Below are positions 30,942 through 40,341 of a DNA stretch of 64,000 nt, piece by piece; position 1 is the first letter of the stretch; each line of letters starts with the position of its first letter. The notes below the pieces were generated by a model. It was not told the DNA's origin. It was given only the letters and a program-made list of their open reading frames with translations, and did not search any database. The position numbers were made by a program, and so were the translations under genes. The stretch comes from Acidimicrobiales bacterium mtb01 (GTDB taxonomy: Bacteria; Actinomycetota; Acidimicrobiia; Acidimicrobiales; Ilumatobacteraceae), in assembly GCA_004379135.1 (NCBI GenBank), contig NBNI01000007.1, positions 1,165,501-1,229,500 on the forward strand, in the 5' to 3' direction.

Positions 30942-31673
30942 ATGAAGAAGTTGGTCGTTCGTCTCGCCGTACTCGCCGTCGTCCTCGTAGCGGTCGTCTA
31001 CGGCGGGATCCTGCTCTGGACCAAGGTCATCAACAAGCCCGAGGATGAGTTGTCGACCGACGATCTGTCGGCCGCTCTCGTCGACACGACCGTCGCCGGC
31101 TCCACTGATGCGACGCAACCGTCGACCATCCCTCCGACGCCCGATTCCCTCGGAGTCACCGGCGTGTGGGTCGCGACGTCCGAATCGACGCTGGGCTATC
31201 GCGTCAAGGAAGTCCTCGGCGGTGTCGACACCGAAGGAGTCGGTCGCACGAGTGCCGTCGACGGTTCGATCACCATCGACGGAACCGTCGTCACCGAAGG
31301 TGGATTCTCGGTGGAGGTCGGTTCGATCAAGAGCGACAGCTCGCGTCGCGACGGCCAGTTCACCGGACGCATCATGGACGCGGCCAACTTCCCGACGGCC
31401 GCCTTCGTGATCACGCAGCCGATCGACTTCGGAGAGATCCCGGCCGACGGACGTCAGATCACGGTCGAAGCGACCGGCGACCTGACGCTGCGCGGCGCCA
31501 CTCGCACAGTCACCTTCCCTCTGACCGCCGAGTATTCCAAGGGCCGAGTCGGAGTTTTCGGGAACATACCGATCGTCTTCGCCGATTACGGAATCCCGAA
31601 TCCGTCGAATCAATTCGTGACGACCGGCGACGACGGCCTGCTCGAGTTCGTCCTCGTGTTCGAACGCGGCTGA
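30942..31673 (+). CDS. YceI-like lipid-binding protein with membrane anchor
   Basis: N-terminal hydrophobic anchor (residues 5-28), a Thr/Ser/Pro-rich spacer to about residue 70, then a YceI domain (about 70-243), a lipocalin-like barrel that binds isoprenoid-type lipids. Typical YceI pieces: VEVGSIKSDSSRRDGQFTG, NFPTAAFVIT and LTLRGATRTVTFPL. It should face the outside of the membrane. ATG 30942 follows metH by 16 bases and shares its transcript, though no functional link to methionine is apparent. Confidence 0.9.
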   Translation: MKKLVVRLAVLAVVLVAVVYGGILLWTKVINKPEDELSTDDLSAALVDTTVAGSTDATQPSTIPPTPDSLGVTGVWVATSESTLGYRVKEVLGGVDTEGVGRTSAVDGSITIDGTVVTEGGFSVEVGSIKSDSSRRDGQFTGRIMDAANFPTAAFVITQPIDFGEIPADGRQITVEATGDLTLRGATRTVTFPLTAEYSKGRVGVFGNIPIVFADYGIPNPSNQFVTTGDDGLLEFVLVFERG

Positions 31674-31692
31674 GTCGACGCGGCCACCCGAT

Positions 31693-33501
31693 TCAGACGG
31701 TCGGCTGGCTCCGTTCCCACGCCGCGGCCAATGCCGCATAGCGACCGCCCAATGCCACCAGTTCGTCGTGCGATCCGAGTTCGGCCAACCGACCCTGATC
31801 GACCACGGCGATGCGATCGGCGCGACGCACCGTTGACAGACGATGCGCGACCACCACCACTGTGCGACCGCGCATGAGCCTTTCGAGCGCGGCCTCCACT
31901 TCGGCTTCGGTGCCCGGGTCGAGATTGGACGTCGCCTCGTCGAGCACCAGTACGGCCGGATCGACGAGCGCGGCGCGCGCCAGTGCGACCAATTGGCGTT
32001 CTCCGGCCGACAGACGCGAACCGCGTTCGCGCACGTCGGTGTCGAGCCCTTCGGGGAATTGCTCGAAGCGCTCGAGGGCGCCGATCGACGCCAGGGCGTT
32101 CTCGACCTCGGCATCGGTCGCGTCGGCTCGAGCGATACGCACGTTGTTGCGGATCGAACCGCTGAAGCAGAACCCCTCCTGGGGTACCACCACGATGCGC
32201 TCGCGCAGTTCCTTGAGCGAGGCTTCGCGCAAGTCGATTCCGCCGAAGCGCACGACCCCGGTGAGACCCGACGCGGGTGAACGAGTCGGGTCGTAGAGGC
32301 GAGCCATCAACTTGGCCAGTGTCGACTTTCCAGCGCCCGTGGGGCCCACCAGCGCGAGTCGCTCACCATCGGCCACCGACATCGTGACCGATTCGAGGGC
32401 CGGCCGCTCGGCTCCTTGATACGCGAAGGTCACCTCGCGCACGTCGATCGCGCCGCGTCGGGGCAGTGGCGTGGGCGACTCGACCTCGTTGACGTCGGGA
32501 ACCGCGTCGATGATCGCGAACAGCTTGTTGAGTGCCGCCGTGGACGACTGCACCGTGTTGTAGAGCTGGCTCAACTGCTGCACCGGATCGAACAGGTTGG
32601 CGAGCAGGAGGATGAACGCGGTGACGGTGCCGAGCGTGACTTCGTCGCGGTGCACGAGCCACCCGCCGATGCCGATGATCGCACCAGTCGCGGCGATGCC
32701 GGCGAACTCCACCAGGCCGAAGTACCACGTGCTCACGCGCACGCTGCGCATGTGCGAACCGAACAGTGCGCGGTTGGTGGTGCGGAACTTCGCGCTGTAC
32801 GCGGCCTCCTGGCCGTAGGCCTGGATCACCCGAACGCCGGTGATGCCCTCCTGGAGAGTCGACAGGTTGTTGCCGACCCGCTCACGCACCTCGAGATACG
32901 CCTGATTCGAGAGACGCTGGAAACGGATCGACGCCACGACGATGAGCGGGAACACCGCGAAGGCCACGAGAGCCAGCTCCCACGACATGGCGAACAGCAG
33001 GACGGTCGACATCAAAAGGAGCAGGAACGACGAGACGAACTGCAGCAGACCGAACTGGATGAGTTCGCTCATCGACTCGATGTCGGCCGTCATGCGCGAC
33101 ACGAGGACACCGGCCTTCTCGCGATCGAAGAAGGCCATCGACTGGCGCTGCAGACGGCGGAACACGAGCAGACGGAGATCGCGGAGGAACCCCTCGCCGG
33201 CTCGATTGATCGCCACGTACTGCAGGCGACCGACCGCGTAGCCCACGATCACGACCACCACGTACAACCCGACCACCAGGTTGAGGGTGCTTCCGTTCCG
33301 ATCCTTGATGCCGTGGTCGATGCCAAAGCGCACGAGGACCGGCCCGGCCAACGACACGAGCGTGCTCACGACCACCAGTCCGAAAGCGATGAGGATGAGG
33401 CGACGTTGATCGCGCGCCAACGAGTAGGTGCGTCGCAACACTCCGACCGTTTCGGTGCGATCGAGGCGATCCTCGTCGCTGATGGCCGACATGCCCCACA
33501 T
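31693..33501 (-). CDS. ABC exporter half-transporter, consensus Walker B
   Basis: Membrane-ATPase half-transporter of 602 residues: six-helix ABC type-1 domain (about 30-330) and ATPase domain (350-590). Walker A LVGPTGAGKSTLAKL, signature SRLSAGERQLVALARA, Walker B VLVLDEATSNLD and H-loop VVVVAHRLST. The signature is off-consensus (LSAGE, not LSGGQ), while the Walker B Glu is kept. Its start follows the stop of the other half-transporter without a gap, so both are made together and should pair as a heterodimer. Exported substrate unknown; lipids or drugs are usual for this family. Confidence 0.93.
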   Translation of the reverse strand: MWGMSAISDEDRLDRTETVGVLRRTYSLARDQRRLILIAFGLVVVSTLVSLAGPVLVRFGIDHGIKDRNGSTLNLVVGLYVVVVIVGYAVGRLQYVAINRAGEGFLRDLRLLVFRRLQRQSMAFFDREKAGVLVSRMTADIESMSELIQFGLLQFVSSFLLLLMSTVLLFAMSWELALVAFAVFPLIVVASIRFQRLSNQAYLEVRERVGNNLSTLQEGITGVRVIQAYGQEAAYSAKFRTTNRALFGSHMRSVRVSTWYFGLVEFAGIAATGAIIGIGGWLVHRDEVTLGTVTAFILLLANLFDPVQQLSQLYNTVQSSTAALNKLFAIIDAVPDVNEVESPTPLPRRGAIDVREVTFAYQGAERPALESVTMSVADGERLALVGPTGAGKSTLAKLMARLYDPTRSPASGLTGVVRFGGIDLREASLKELRERIVVVPQEGFCFSGSIRNNVRIARADATDAEVENALASIGALERFEQFPEGLDTDVRERGSRLSAGERQLVALARAALVDPAVLVLDEATSNLDPGTEAEVEAALERLMRGRTVVVVAHRLSTVRRADRIAVVDQGRLAELGSHDELVALGGRYAALAAAWERSQPTV

Positions 33502-35370
33502 CTAGACCAGCCCCTCGTCGGGCGATGACGCCCGCGAACGCACGATCTCGCCGGTGGCGACGTCGTGGGCCGCCGCCGGAGCCGGCACCGGTGCGTCGTC
33601 GTCGCCGGCGTCGTCGCGCACGGCCCACGCTGCGAGCACCTGCCGATAGCGGCTGTCCGACGCGAGCAATTGGTCGTGGGTTCCGACGGCGGCCAAGCGC
33701 CCGCCGTCGAGGAGGACGACCGTGTCGGCCAATGCGATGGTTCCGGGACGGTGCGCGATGACGATCGTGGTGCGCCCCTTCATGACCGTCGCCATCGCAT
33801 CGCGGATCTCGTGCTCCTTCGACGGATCGACCGCCGATGTCGCATCGTCGAGCACGAGAACGCGCGGATCGGACACGATCGCGCGCGCGATGGCGACGCG
33901 CTGGCGCTGGCCTCCCGACAGCGAATAACCGCGTTCTCCGAGAATCGTGTCGTAGCCGTCGGGCAACCGCAGGATGAAGTCGTGCGCGCCCGCGAGCACG
34001 GCGGCTCGTTCGACGTCGGCCATCGACGCATCCGGCCGCGCGAACGCGATGTTGGCCCGCACCGTGTCGTTGAAGAGGAACGTGTCTTCGAACACGATGC
34101 CGACCGCGTGACGGAGCTCATGCAGTTCGAGATCGCGCACGTCGACCCCGTCGATGCGAATGGCCCCGGCATCCACGTCGTGGAACCGGGTGAGCAGGCG
34201 AACGACGGTCGACTTGCCCGATCCGGTGCCGCCCACGAGAGCCACCGCGTGTCCGGCGGGTATCGACACGTGGAAGTCGTCGAGCACTCGTGTTCCGCTG
34301 TCGTATCCGAACCGAACGTGATCGAAGTCGACCGCTCCGACGGAACCGCCCGACGGGAGGTGACGTGGCGCCGCCGCGTCGGCCACCGCGCTCGGTGTGG
34401 AGAGGACCTGATTCACGCGTTCGAGCGCGACCGCCGCACGCTGGCCCAACGCGACCGTCATCCCGATGTTGCGCAGCGGCCAGATGAGCATCGTGATGTA
34501 CGCGTTGAACTTCACGAGATCACCGATGGTCATCTCGCCGTCGATCACCCGGTGGCCGCCGACGCCGAGGACCGCCACCAACCCGATGGCGGGCAACAAA
34601 TCGATGGCCGGCAGGAAGCGGCTGCGGATACGCGCCGCCGCCAACGACTCGCGTCGGATGTCGTCGGCCTCCACGCGCAGCTTGGCCGCCTGCACTCGTT
34701 CGGCTCCGAAACCCTTGATGACGCGCACGCCCGACACGGTCTCCTCGACCACCGATGCCAATTGGGCCTGTTCGGCCTGCACGGCCATGTTGGCCGGATG
34801 GATGCGTCGCGAGAAGCGATTGGCGAGAACGTTCACGAGTGGCAAGGGAGCCAGCGCCAACAGCGCGAGCAAGGGCTCGGATACCACGAGCAGGACGACG
34901 ACGGTGATGATCATCGCGACGTTCGACAACACGAGCGGGATCATCACGACGAAGGCCTGCACCTGCTGCAGATCGGACGAAGCGCGGCTCATCAACTGCC
35001 CGGTCGACATCCGGTCGTGGTAGCCGACGTGCAGCGTGAGGAGATGCGCGAAGATCCTCTCGCGCAGACGCGTCTCGGTGAGGCGGCTCTCGCGGAACGC
35101 GATCCAACGGCGGAAGGCGGTGAAGATGCCGGCGATCACCCCGGCCGCCACGATGAGCAGCGCCCAGAACGCCAGTGAATCGTCGCCCTCGATCGCCCGG
35201 TCGATGCCGAGTTTGGTGAGTTGGGGAACGGCCACCTTGCCGACGGTCCAGGTGAGGCCGATCAGGACACCGATGGTGAGGCCCCACTTCTGCGCGGCCA
35301 AAGCGGCCCGCAGGACCGGCCATGCGGGGCGCCGCTCGTCGACCTCGTCGTCCCCCTGGCCTGCCGTCAC
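33502..35370 (-). CDS. ABC exporter half-transporter, degenerate Walker B
   Basis: Partner of the preceding half-transporter, 622 residues, same domain order. Walker A LVGGTGSGKSTVVRL, signature YSLSGGQRQRVAIARA (consensus) and H-loop TIVIAHRPGT. Walker B ends VLVLDDATSAVD: the catalytic Glu is replaced by Asp. In heterodimeric exporters such as TM287/288 or BmrCD, one nucleotide site is degenerate through exactly this replacement combined with an off-consensus signature in the partner, which is what the pair shows. GTG start at 35370. C-terminal tail of about 30 residues is Ala/Asp-rich. Confidence 0.93.
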   Translation of the reverse strand: MTAGQGDDEVDERRPAWPVLRAALAAQKWGLTIGVLIGLTWTVGKVAVPQLTKLGIDRAIEGDDSLAFWALLIVAAGVIAGIFTAFRRWIAFRESRLTETRLRERIFAHLLTLHVGYHDRMSTGQLMSRASSDLQQVQAFVVMIPLVLSNVAMIITVVVLLVVSEPLLALLALAPLPLVNVLANRFSRRIHPANMAVQAEQAQLASVVEETVSGVRVIKGFGAERVQAAKLRVEADDIRRESLAAARIRSRFLPAIDLLPAIGLVAVLGVGGHRVIDGEMTIGDLVKFNAYITMLIWPLRNIGMTVALGQRAAVALERVNQVLSTPSAVADAAAPRHLPSGGSVGAVDFDHVRFGYDSGTRVLDDFHVSIPAGHAVALVGGTGSGKSTVVRLLTRFHDVDAGAIRIDGVDVRDLELHELRHAVGIVFEDTFLFNDTVRANIAFARPDASMADVERAAVLAGAHDFILRLPDGYDTILGERGYSLSGGQRQRVAIARAIVSDPRVLVLDDATSAVDPSKEHEIRDAMATVMKGRTTIVIAHRPGTIALADTVVLLDGGRLAAVGTHDQLLASDSRYRQVLAAWAVRDDAGDDDAPVPAPAAAHDVATGEIVRSRASSPDEGLV

Positions 35371-35439
35371 GTTCCGAAACTACTGAACGGGGCCGATCGT
35401 CATCCGATCCCTGCCACACCCCGTCGGCAGGCTGACCAC

Positions 35440-35622
35440 ATGGCCAACACCATGCGTCCCGAACAACTCACCCTCGACGGCTTCGACCGCCACGACGTGA
35501 CGGTTCCCGACGATCTCGCGCCGCTGTTCACTCTCGACGACGAAACCTGCCGGATCGGCCTCGAGCACGTGGCCGAGATGCGTCGCATCCTCGACGGGTT
35601 CGCCGACTCGGAGGCGGCCTGA
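35440..35622 (+). CDS. small acidic hypothetical protein
   Basis: Not recognised. 60 residues, acidic (many Asp/Glu), one cysteine, no membrane segment: it begins MANTMRPEQLTLDGFDRHD and ends in a predicted helix, GLEHVAEMRRILDGFADSE. ATG 35440 or a second ATG 12 bases later could be used; no clear ribosome binding site. It stands between the ABC exporter (divergent) and the LLM oxidoreductase (convergent). Strong C/G bias at third positions supports coding, but a protein this short remains tentative. Confidence 0.55.
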   Translation: MANTMRPEQLTLDGFDRHDVTVPDDLAPLFTLDDETCRIGLEHVAEMRRILDGFADSEAA

Positions 35623-35632
35623 CCCGCCACCG

Positions 35633-36631
35633 TCACTTCGCGCTGGGCGACAACTCCTTCACCGCGTTCCAGAAGTTCAGGTCCGGATCGAGCGGCAAGA
35701 TCGCCAACGAACTCGTGGTCACGCCGTTGGCGAAGTAACGATCGATCTGCGCCCGACATTGCGCCGGCGAGCCGTGCACCACCAGATCGTCCACCACCTC
35801 GTCCGGGATCGCCGCCAGGGCTGCCTTGCGGTCGCCCGCCTTCCACGCCTCCCACATGCCTGCCAATTGCGCGCCGCGACCGAGCCACTCGTGGAACGCC
35901 GCGTACACCGGCACGTTCAGGTAGGCCGCGATCGCGAACTTCGCCGCGTTCCGAACGACCTGGGTGTTCTCGCTCGGACACACGAAGATGCGCGCCACGA
36001 TCTCGCGGTCGGCGCCACCCGCGGCATCGCGCACCACGTCCACGACCTTGCGCACGTCATCGGGCGAGAGCCAGTTGATGATCGCACCATCGGCTTCGCG
36101 GCCGGCCAGCCGCAGCATGCCTTCGCGCAACGCGGCCACGAGGATGCTCGGCTTCACCTCCGGACGCACACCGAGTTTGAAGCCATTCACTTCGAACGTG
36201 TCGTACGACTTGGCGATCTTCTCCCCCGCCAGCGCGTCGTTCAGGAAGCGGACGACGTCGCGGACCTTCTTGTAGGGCTCGACGAAGGGCACGCCGTTCC
36301 AGCGCTCGACGATCACGTTGCTGCTCGAACCGATGCCGATCGCGAACCGACCGGGCGCGGCGTCGGCCAGGCTCGCGACGCTCTGCGCGAAACACGCGGG
36401 TGAACGCGTGTAGGCCGGAACGATCGCGGTGCCGAGTCGCAGACGTGGCTCCCAGGCGGCTGCCAACGTGAGCGGAGTGAAGGCATCGGCCCCGTCCGAT
36501 TCGGCCGACCAGATGTCGGAGTAACCGAGATCGGCCAATTCGACGAGTTTGTCGCGATGAGTGTGCAGATGACCGGGCAACGGAACGGTCATGCCATTGC
36601 GACGAGGTAGCGATGAAGTCATGTCGGCCAT
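35633..36631 (-). CDS. LLM-class F420-dependent oxidoreductase
   Basis: Luciferase-like TIM-barrel oxidoreductase, 332 residues (or 329 from the second ATG at 36622). Typical parts: N-terminal DLGYSDIWSAESDGADAFTP, RLGTAIVPAYTRSPACFAQS, and GRFAIGIGSSSNVIVERWNG, which bind the deazaflavin and substrate in F420-dependent members common in actinomycetes. Target compound unknown. Spacing of 15 bases to the upstream thioesterase gene indicates one transcript. Confidence 0.92.
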   Translation of the reverse strand: MADMTSSLPRRNGMTVPLPGHLHTHRDKLVELADLGYSDIWSAESDGADAFTPLTLAAAWEPRLRLGTAIVPAYTRSPACFAQSVASLADAAPGRFAIGIGSSSNVIVERWNGVPFVEPYKKVRDVVRFLNDALAGEKIAKSYDTFEVNGFKLGVRPEVKPSILVAALREGMLRLAGREADGAIINWLSPDDVRKVVDVVRDAAGGADREIVARIFVCPSENTQVVRNAAKFAIAAYLNVPVYAAFHEWLGRGAQLAGMWEAWKAGDRKAALAAIPDEVVDDLVVHGSPAQCRAQIDRYFANGVTTSSLAILPLDPDLNFWNAVKELSPSAK

Positions 36632-36646
36632 TGTGGCCGACCGCGG

Positions 36647-37486
36647 CTACTTCGCTTTACCCGAGGGGCCCGGACCGGGCATGTCGCGCCAGAAGCGCAC
36701 GATGCAGCTCTGACTCGCCGTGGCCAGGAGCGTTCCGTCCTCGGCGAACATGTGCACCAGGCCGTGGCCGAATCCGCGCTGGACCATGTGGATGCGAATG
36801 TCGAGCAGGACCCATTCGGTGGGGACGAGTCGGCCGACGCGAATGGTGTTGTCGAGACTGTTGCCGCCGCCGCGGATGCCGAGCGACTGTCCCACTCCCA
36901 TCGGCACGAAGTCACCGAGGATGGCGAGCGTCGCGGTGTCGACTCCCTCGATCACCTCGGGAATACGGGTCCAGAGCAGGACCTGCCCGTCGCCCGGAGT
37001 CCCGTCGAGGTCTTCGAGATGCTCGCGTCCCTTCACGATGCGTTGATCCATGCGACTCGAGATGGTTCCCGACCAGTCGAGGACATGCGGCCGCTCCGTG
37101 CATTCGTGCGGTGCGGGAATGTCGGTGGGCATGGTCTCCCACTGGCCGGCCTCGACGAGATCTCGGTCTCCCAGAGCGGCGTTGACGGTGAGGATCTCGC
37201 GATCGCCAACGTGGCACAACGCGCGGGCCTGCGTGATCTGGTGGCCGTGCACCGCGAGCACGACGTCGATGTCCATCGTCTCGCCCGGCTTGGCGTACGA
37301 GAGGTACTGCGCGGTGGCCCACACCGCCTTGCGGCCCGATGTTCCTTCCATCGCGGCCACGGCGGCGGCCAGACCGCAACCCCCGTACAGGAACCCGCCT
37401 CCGGTGGAGATGCCCGGAACCACGGGAAGAACCCAGCGGTACGGATTGTGGGTGGGCTGCAGACCGAGGAACTGTCGACTGTCCAT
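36647..37486 (-). CDS. TesB-like double-hotdog acyl-CoA thioesterase family protein
   Basis: 279 residues that read as two hotdog domains (about 1-115 and 140-275). The N-terminal half has GGFLYGGCGLAAAVAAMEG, the position of the helix that lies against the acyl-CoA, and the C-terminal half ends in VHMFAEDGTLLATASQSCIV, typical of TesB-like proteins. Catalytic Asp/Gln/Thr of TesB are not clearly aligned, so activity is inferred. It is divergent from the amidase gene, with 36 bases between. Confidence 0.83.
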   Translation of the reverse strand: MDSRQFLGLQPTHNPYRWVLPVVPGISTGGGFLYGGCGLAAAVAAMEGTSGRKAVWATAQYLSYAKPGETMDIDVVLAVHGHQITQARALCHVGDREILTVNAALGDRDLVEAGQWETMPTDIPAPHECTERPHVLDWSGTISSRMDQRIVKGREHLEDLDGTPGDGQVLLWTRIPEVIEGVDTATLAILGDFVPMGVGQSLGIRGGGNSLDNTIRVGRLVPTEWVLLDIRIHMVQRGFGHGLVHMFAEDGTLLATASQSCIVRFWRDMPGPGPSGKAK

Positions 37487-37522
37487 CTCGTACGACTCTA
37501 CGAGCGCACTAGCGTCCGAAGC

Positions 37523-38947
37523 ATGTCGTCGAACACGTACTCGTCACAATCGTCAACATCTCCGTGGACCGGCGATGCGTGCTCGCTCATGGAAGCTTTT
37601 CGCCGCAAGGAGCGTCACCCGCTCGAGGAACTCGACGCATCGTTGGCGTCCATCGAAGCCAGTCGTCTCAACTCGTTCTCCTTCGTCGACCCCGAGCGTG
37701 CGCGGGACGCGGCGCGCCGAGCCGACGTGACACAACCCTTCGGCGGGCTGCCCATCGGAGTGAAGGAACTCGATCAAGTGGAGGGCTGGCCCGACACCGA
37801 AGCCTGCGTGGTCTTCGCCGACCGCAAGGCCACCTACTCGTCGGTGATGGTGCAACGTCTCGAACGCGCCGGAGCCGTTTTCGCGGGTCTCACGACCGCC
37901 AGCGAATTCGGCGGCGTGAACGTGACGCGCACGGTGTTGAACGGCGCGACGCACAATCCTTGGAAACACGGCCGCACACCAGGAGGATCGTCCGGTGGCA
38001 GTGCGGCCGCCGTGGCCGGCGGCCTCGTAACTCTCGCCACCGCGGGTGACGGCGGCGGATCGATTCGCATCCCGGCCGGATTCACGGGTCTGCTCGGACT
38101 CAAGGCGACCTACGGGCGCATTCCACGAGCTCCCCATGCTCAACTCGGCAACCTCACCGTGAACACCGGTTGCGTGTCGCGCAGCGTTCGCGACACCGCG
38201 CGTTGGTTCGACGTGTGCACAGGCCGTGATGCGCGCGATCCGTTCAGCCTTCCCGACCCCACCAACTGGGAAGCCGAGCTCGGAACTCTTCAGAACTCCC
38301 TGCGCGGCAAGCGAGTGGCCATCGCCGCAGATTGGGGCGGCGCCGTCGTGTCACCCGCGATGTGGACGGTGCTCTCCGAACGAATCGACTGGCTGGTGGG
38401 CTACTTCGGATGGAAGCGCGTCGACATCGACACGTCGCTTCCGAGCATGGGTGCCGCCTGGAGCATCAGCGGGATGATCGAGATCCACGCGGCGCTGGCC
38501 GATCACTGGCCCGATTGCGCCGATGTCCTCACGCCCGAGATGCGCTTCGGCATCGAAACGACGTTGGGTCGATACGGCACCGACGCACGGGCCCGCATCG
38601 AATCGCGCCGCGCCGCTCTCAATGATCGAATGGCCGGAATCTTCGATCCGCTCGACGGCGTCGACTTCGTCCTCACCGCTTCGAATCCCGACGTCGCGTT
38701 CGCGGCCGAAGGACCGTTGCCGAGCGAGTTCGGCGGCATCGTCGCCGGCGCCGGCAACAACGGCCGACTCACCTTCCCGGCCAACTTGCACGGCAACGCC
38801 GCGGTGTCGATACCGTCCGGATTCGTCGACGGTCTTCCGGTCGGATTGCAAGTGGTCGGCCGCCACTTCAGCGAGCAGTTGCTTCTGGACGTGGCACTGG
38901 CCTGCGAGCGCGAACACCCGTGGCCGCTCGTGGCACCCGCGTCTTGA
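37523..38947 (+). CDS. amidase-signature family hydrolase
   Basis: Amidase of 474 residues with the Ser-cisSer-Lys triad: Lys in GLPIGVKELDQ, and the serines in the Gly/Ser stretch TPGGSSGGSAAAVAGGL and GDGGGSIRIPAGFTGLLGLK. ATG 37523 is chosen since homologous sequence starts soon after. It is not a GatA (no gatB/gatC near and the sequence is closer to general amidases). It overlaps the MFS gene by four bases, so the amidase and transporter are translated together; a substrate taken up or expelled by the transporter may be hydrolysed by this enzyme. Confidence 0.93.
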   Translation: MSSNTYSSQSSTSPWTGDACSLMEAFRRKERHPLEELDASLASIEASRLNSFSFVDPERARDAARRADVTQPFGGLPIGVKELDQVEGWPDTEACVVFADRKATYSSVMVQRLERAGAVFAGLTTASEFGGVNVTRTVLNGATHNPWKHGRTPGGSSGGSAAAVAGGLVTLATAGDGGGSIRIPAGFTGLLGLKATYGRIPRAPHAQLGNLTVNTGCVSRSVRDTARWFDVCTGRDARDPFSLPDPTNWEAELGTLQNSLRGKRVAIAADWGGAVVSPAMWTVLSERIDWLVGYFGWKRVDIDTSLPSMGAAWSISGMIEIHAALADHWPDCADVLTPEMRFGIETTLGRYGTDARARIESRRAALNDRMAGIFDPLDGVDFVLTASNPDVAFAAEGPLPSEFGGIVAGAGNNGRLTFPANLHGNAAVSIPSGFVDGLPVGLQVVGRHFSEQLLLDVALACEREHPWPLVAPAS

Positions 38948-40341
38948 CCGAGTCAGTCGCTACGGAACACCGCGGTCCGCTCGCGATCGGACTCGTTCTC
39001 GCCACGACCCTCATCGCGTTCGAGGTGACCGCGGTGATCACCGCGCTCCCGACCGTGTCCGACGAACTCGGAGGCGACTCCCTGTACGGAGCGACCCTTG
39101 CCGCCTACACGCTGGCCAACATCGTGAGCCTCGTGGCGGTCGGCGGCCTCATCGACAGTCGGGGGCCGCGCCTCCCGTATGCGATCTCACTCGTGTTGTT
39201 CTCGATCGGGCTCGTGGTCGCCGCCCTCGCGCCGTCGATGTGGGTGGTTCTGCTTGGTCGTCTCGTACAAGGCATCGGGTCGGGTGGACTCATTCCCGTC
39301 GCCTACGCCGTGATCAATCGGATGTGGGCGTCGCACGAGCAGGCTCGCATCTTCGCCTGGGTGTCCGCTGGATGGGTGCTTCCCAGCCTCGTGGCTCCCG
39401 GACTCGCCGGATGGATGACCAACGCATTCGGCTGGCGTTCGGTTTTTCTCTCGGTGCTGCCACTCGTCGTGATCACCGCGACGCTCGCATTGCCCGCGAT
39501 GCACGATCCGTCGTTGATCGGGACGGGCGACCGTTCGAGCGTCGACAATCGACGACGCATCATGCAAGCGGTGCGCCTCGCGGCAGGCATCGGTGCTCTT
39601 GCGATCGGATTGCAGGCATCCAACCCGGCGATCGGCGTTCCGGTCGCGGCTGTCGGCGGGATCCTGGGCGTGCGTGCGTGGCGACAACTCTCGCCACCTG
39701 GGGTCACGCGGGCCTCCCACGGACTGGCCGCGATCATCGCGTGTCGAATTCTCGCGACCGCGGCATTTCTCGGTGTCGATTCGTTCGTGCCGCTCGCTGC
39801 TGATCGAATCCACGGCGCATCCGCCACCGTTCAGGGATTCGTGATCATCGGAGCGGCGGTCACCTGGAGCATCGGGTCGGCGATCGTGTCGAAGATGCCT
39901 CGACTGCGTCCCGACCGCAGCGCCACCATCGGATTCGCGCTCATCGGCCTGGGTGTCATCACCACATCACTGGTCGTCGACTCGTCATGGCCCCTCCCCG
40001 TCGTGTTCGCCACGTGGTGCTTCGCCGGACTCGGCATGGGCCTGTTGTTCGTCCCCACTTCGGTGGCGGCGATGACGCACGCCGAGCCCGGGCGAGATGG
40101 AGTGATCGCGAGCCAAGTGAACCTCGCCGACAGCGTCGGCTTCAGCTTGATGGGCGGGCTGGGTGGAGCCACGGTGGCCATTGCCGACCGCGGGGCCTGG
40201 ACGCTGCAATCCGCACTCGTCACCAACTTCGCGGCCGCGTTGCTGTTGACCATCGTCGGGGGACTTCTCGCTCATCGGATTCGAGCCAGATCAGGCTCGG
40301 TGGCGGGCGATTCCGCCGATCGTGGGAGCATGAGAACATGA
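38944..40341 (+). CDS. MFS transporter
   Basis: Major facilitator permease, about 465 residues, with twelve or more hydrophobic segments and the loop 2-3 motif GGLIDSRGPRLPYAIS, the usual A-motif variant, followed by LLGRLVQGIGSGGLIPVAYA typical of drug:H+ antiporter types. The TTG at 38944 forms the TTGA overlap with the amidase stop and is preferred; GTG 38920 is possible. Its own stop overlaps the CoA-transferase start by four bases. Substrate unknown. Confidence 0.9.
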   Translation: MTESVATEHRGPLAIGLVLATTLIAFEVTAVITALPTVSDELGGDSLYGATLAAYTLANIVSLVAVGGLIDSRGPRLPYAISLVLFSIGLVVAALAPSMWVVLLGRLVQGIGSGGLIPVAYAVINRMWASHEQARIFAWVSAGWVLPSLVAPGLAGWMTNAFGWRSVFLSVLPLVVITATLALPAMHDPSLIGTGDRSSVDNRRRIMQAVRLAAGIGALAIGLQASNPAIGVPVAAVGGILGVRAWRQLSPPGVTRASHGLAAIIACRILATAAFLGVDSFVPLAADRIHGASATVQGFVIIGAAVTWSIGSAIVSKMPRLRPDRSATIGFALIGLGVITTSLVVDSSWPLPVVFATWCFAGLGMGLLFVPTSVAAMTHAEPGRDGVIASQVNLADSVGFSLMGGLGGATVAIADRGAWTLQSALVTNFAAALLLTIVGGLLAHRIRARSGSVAGDSADRGSMRT

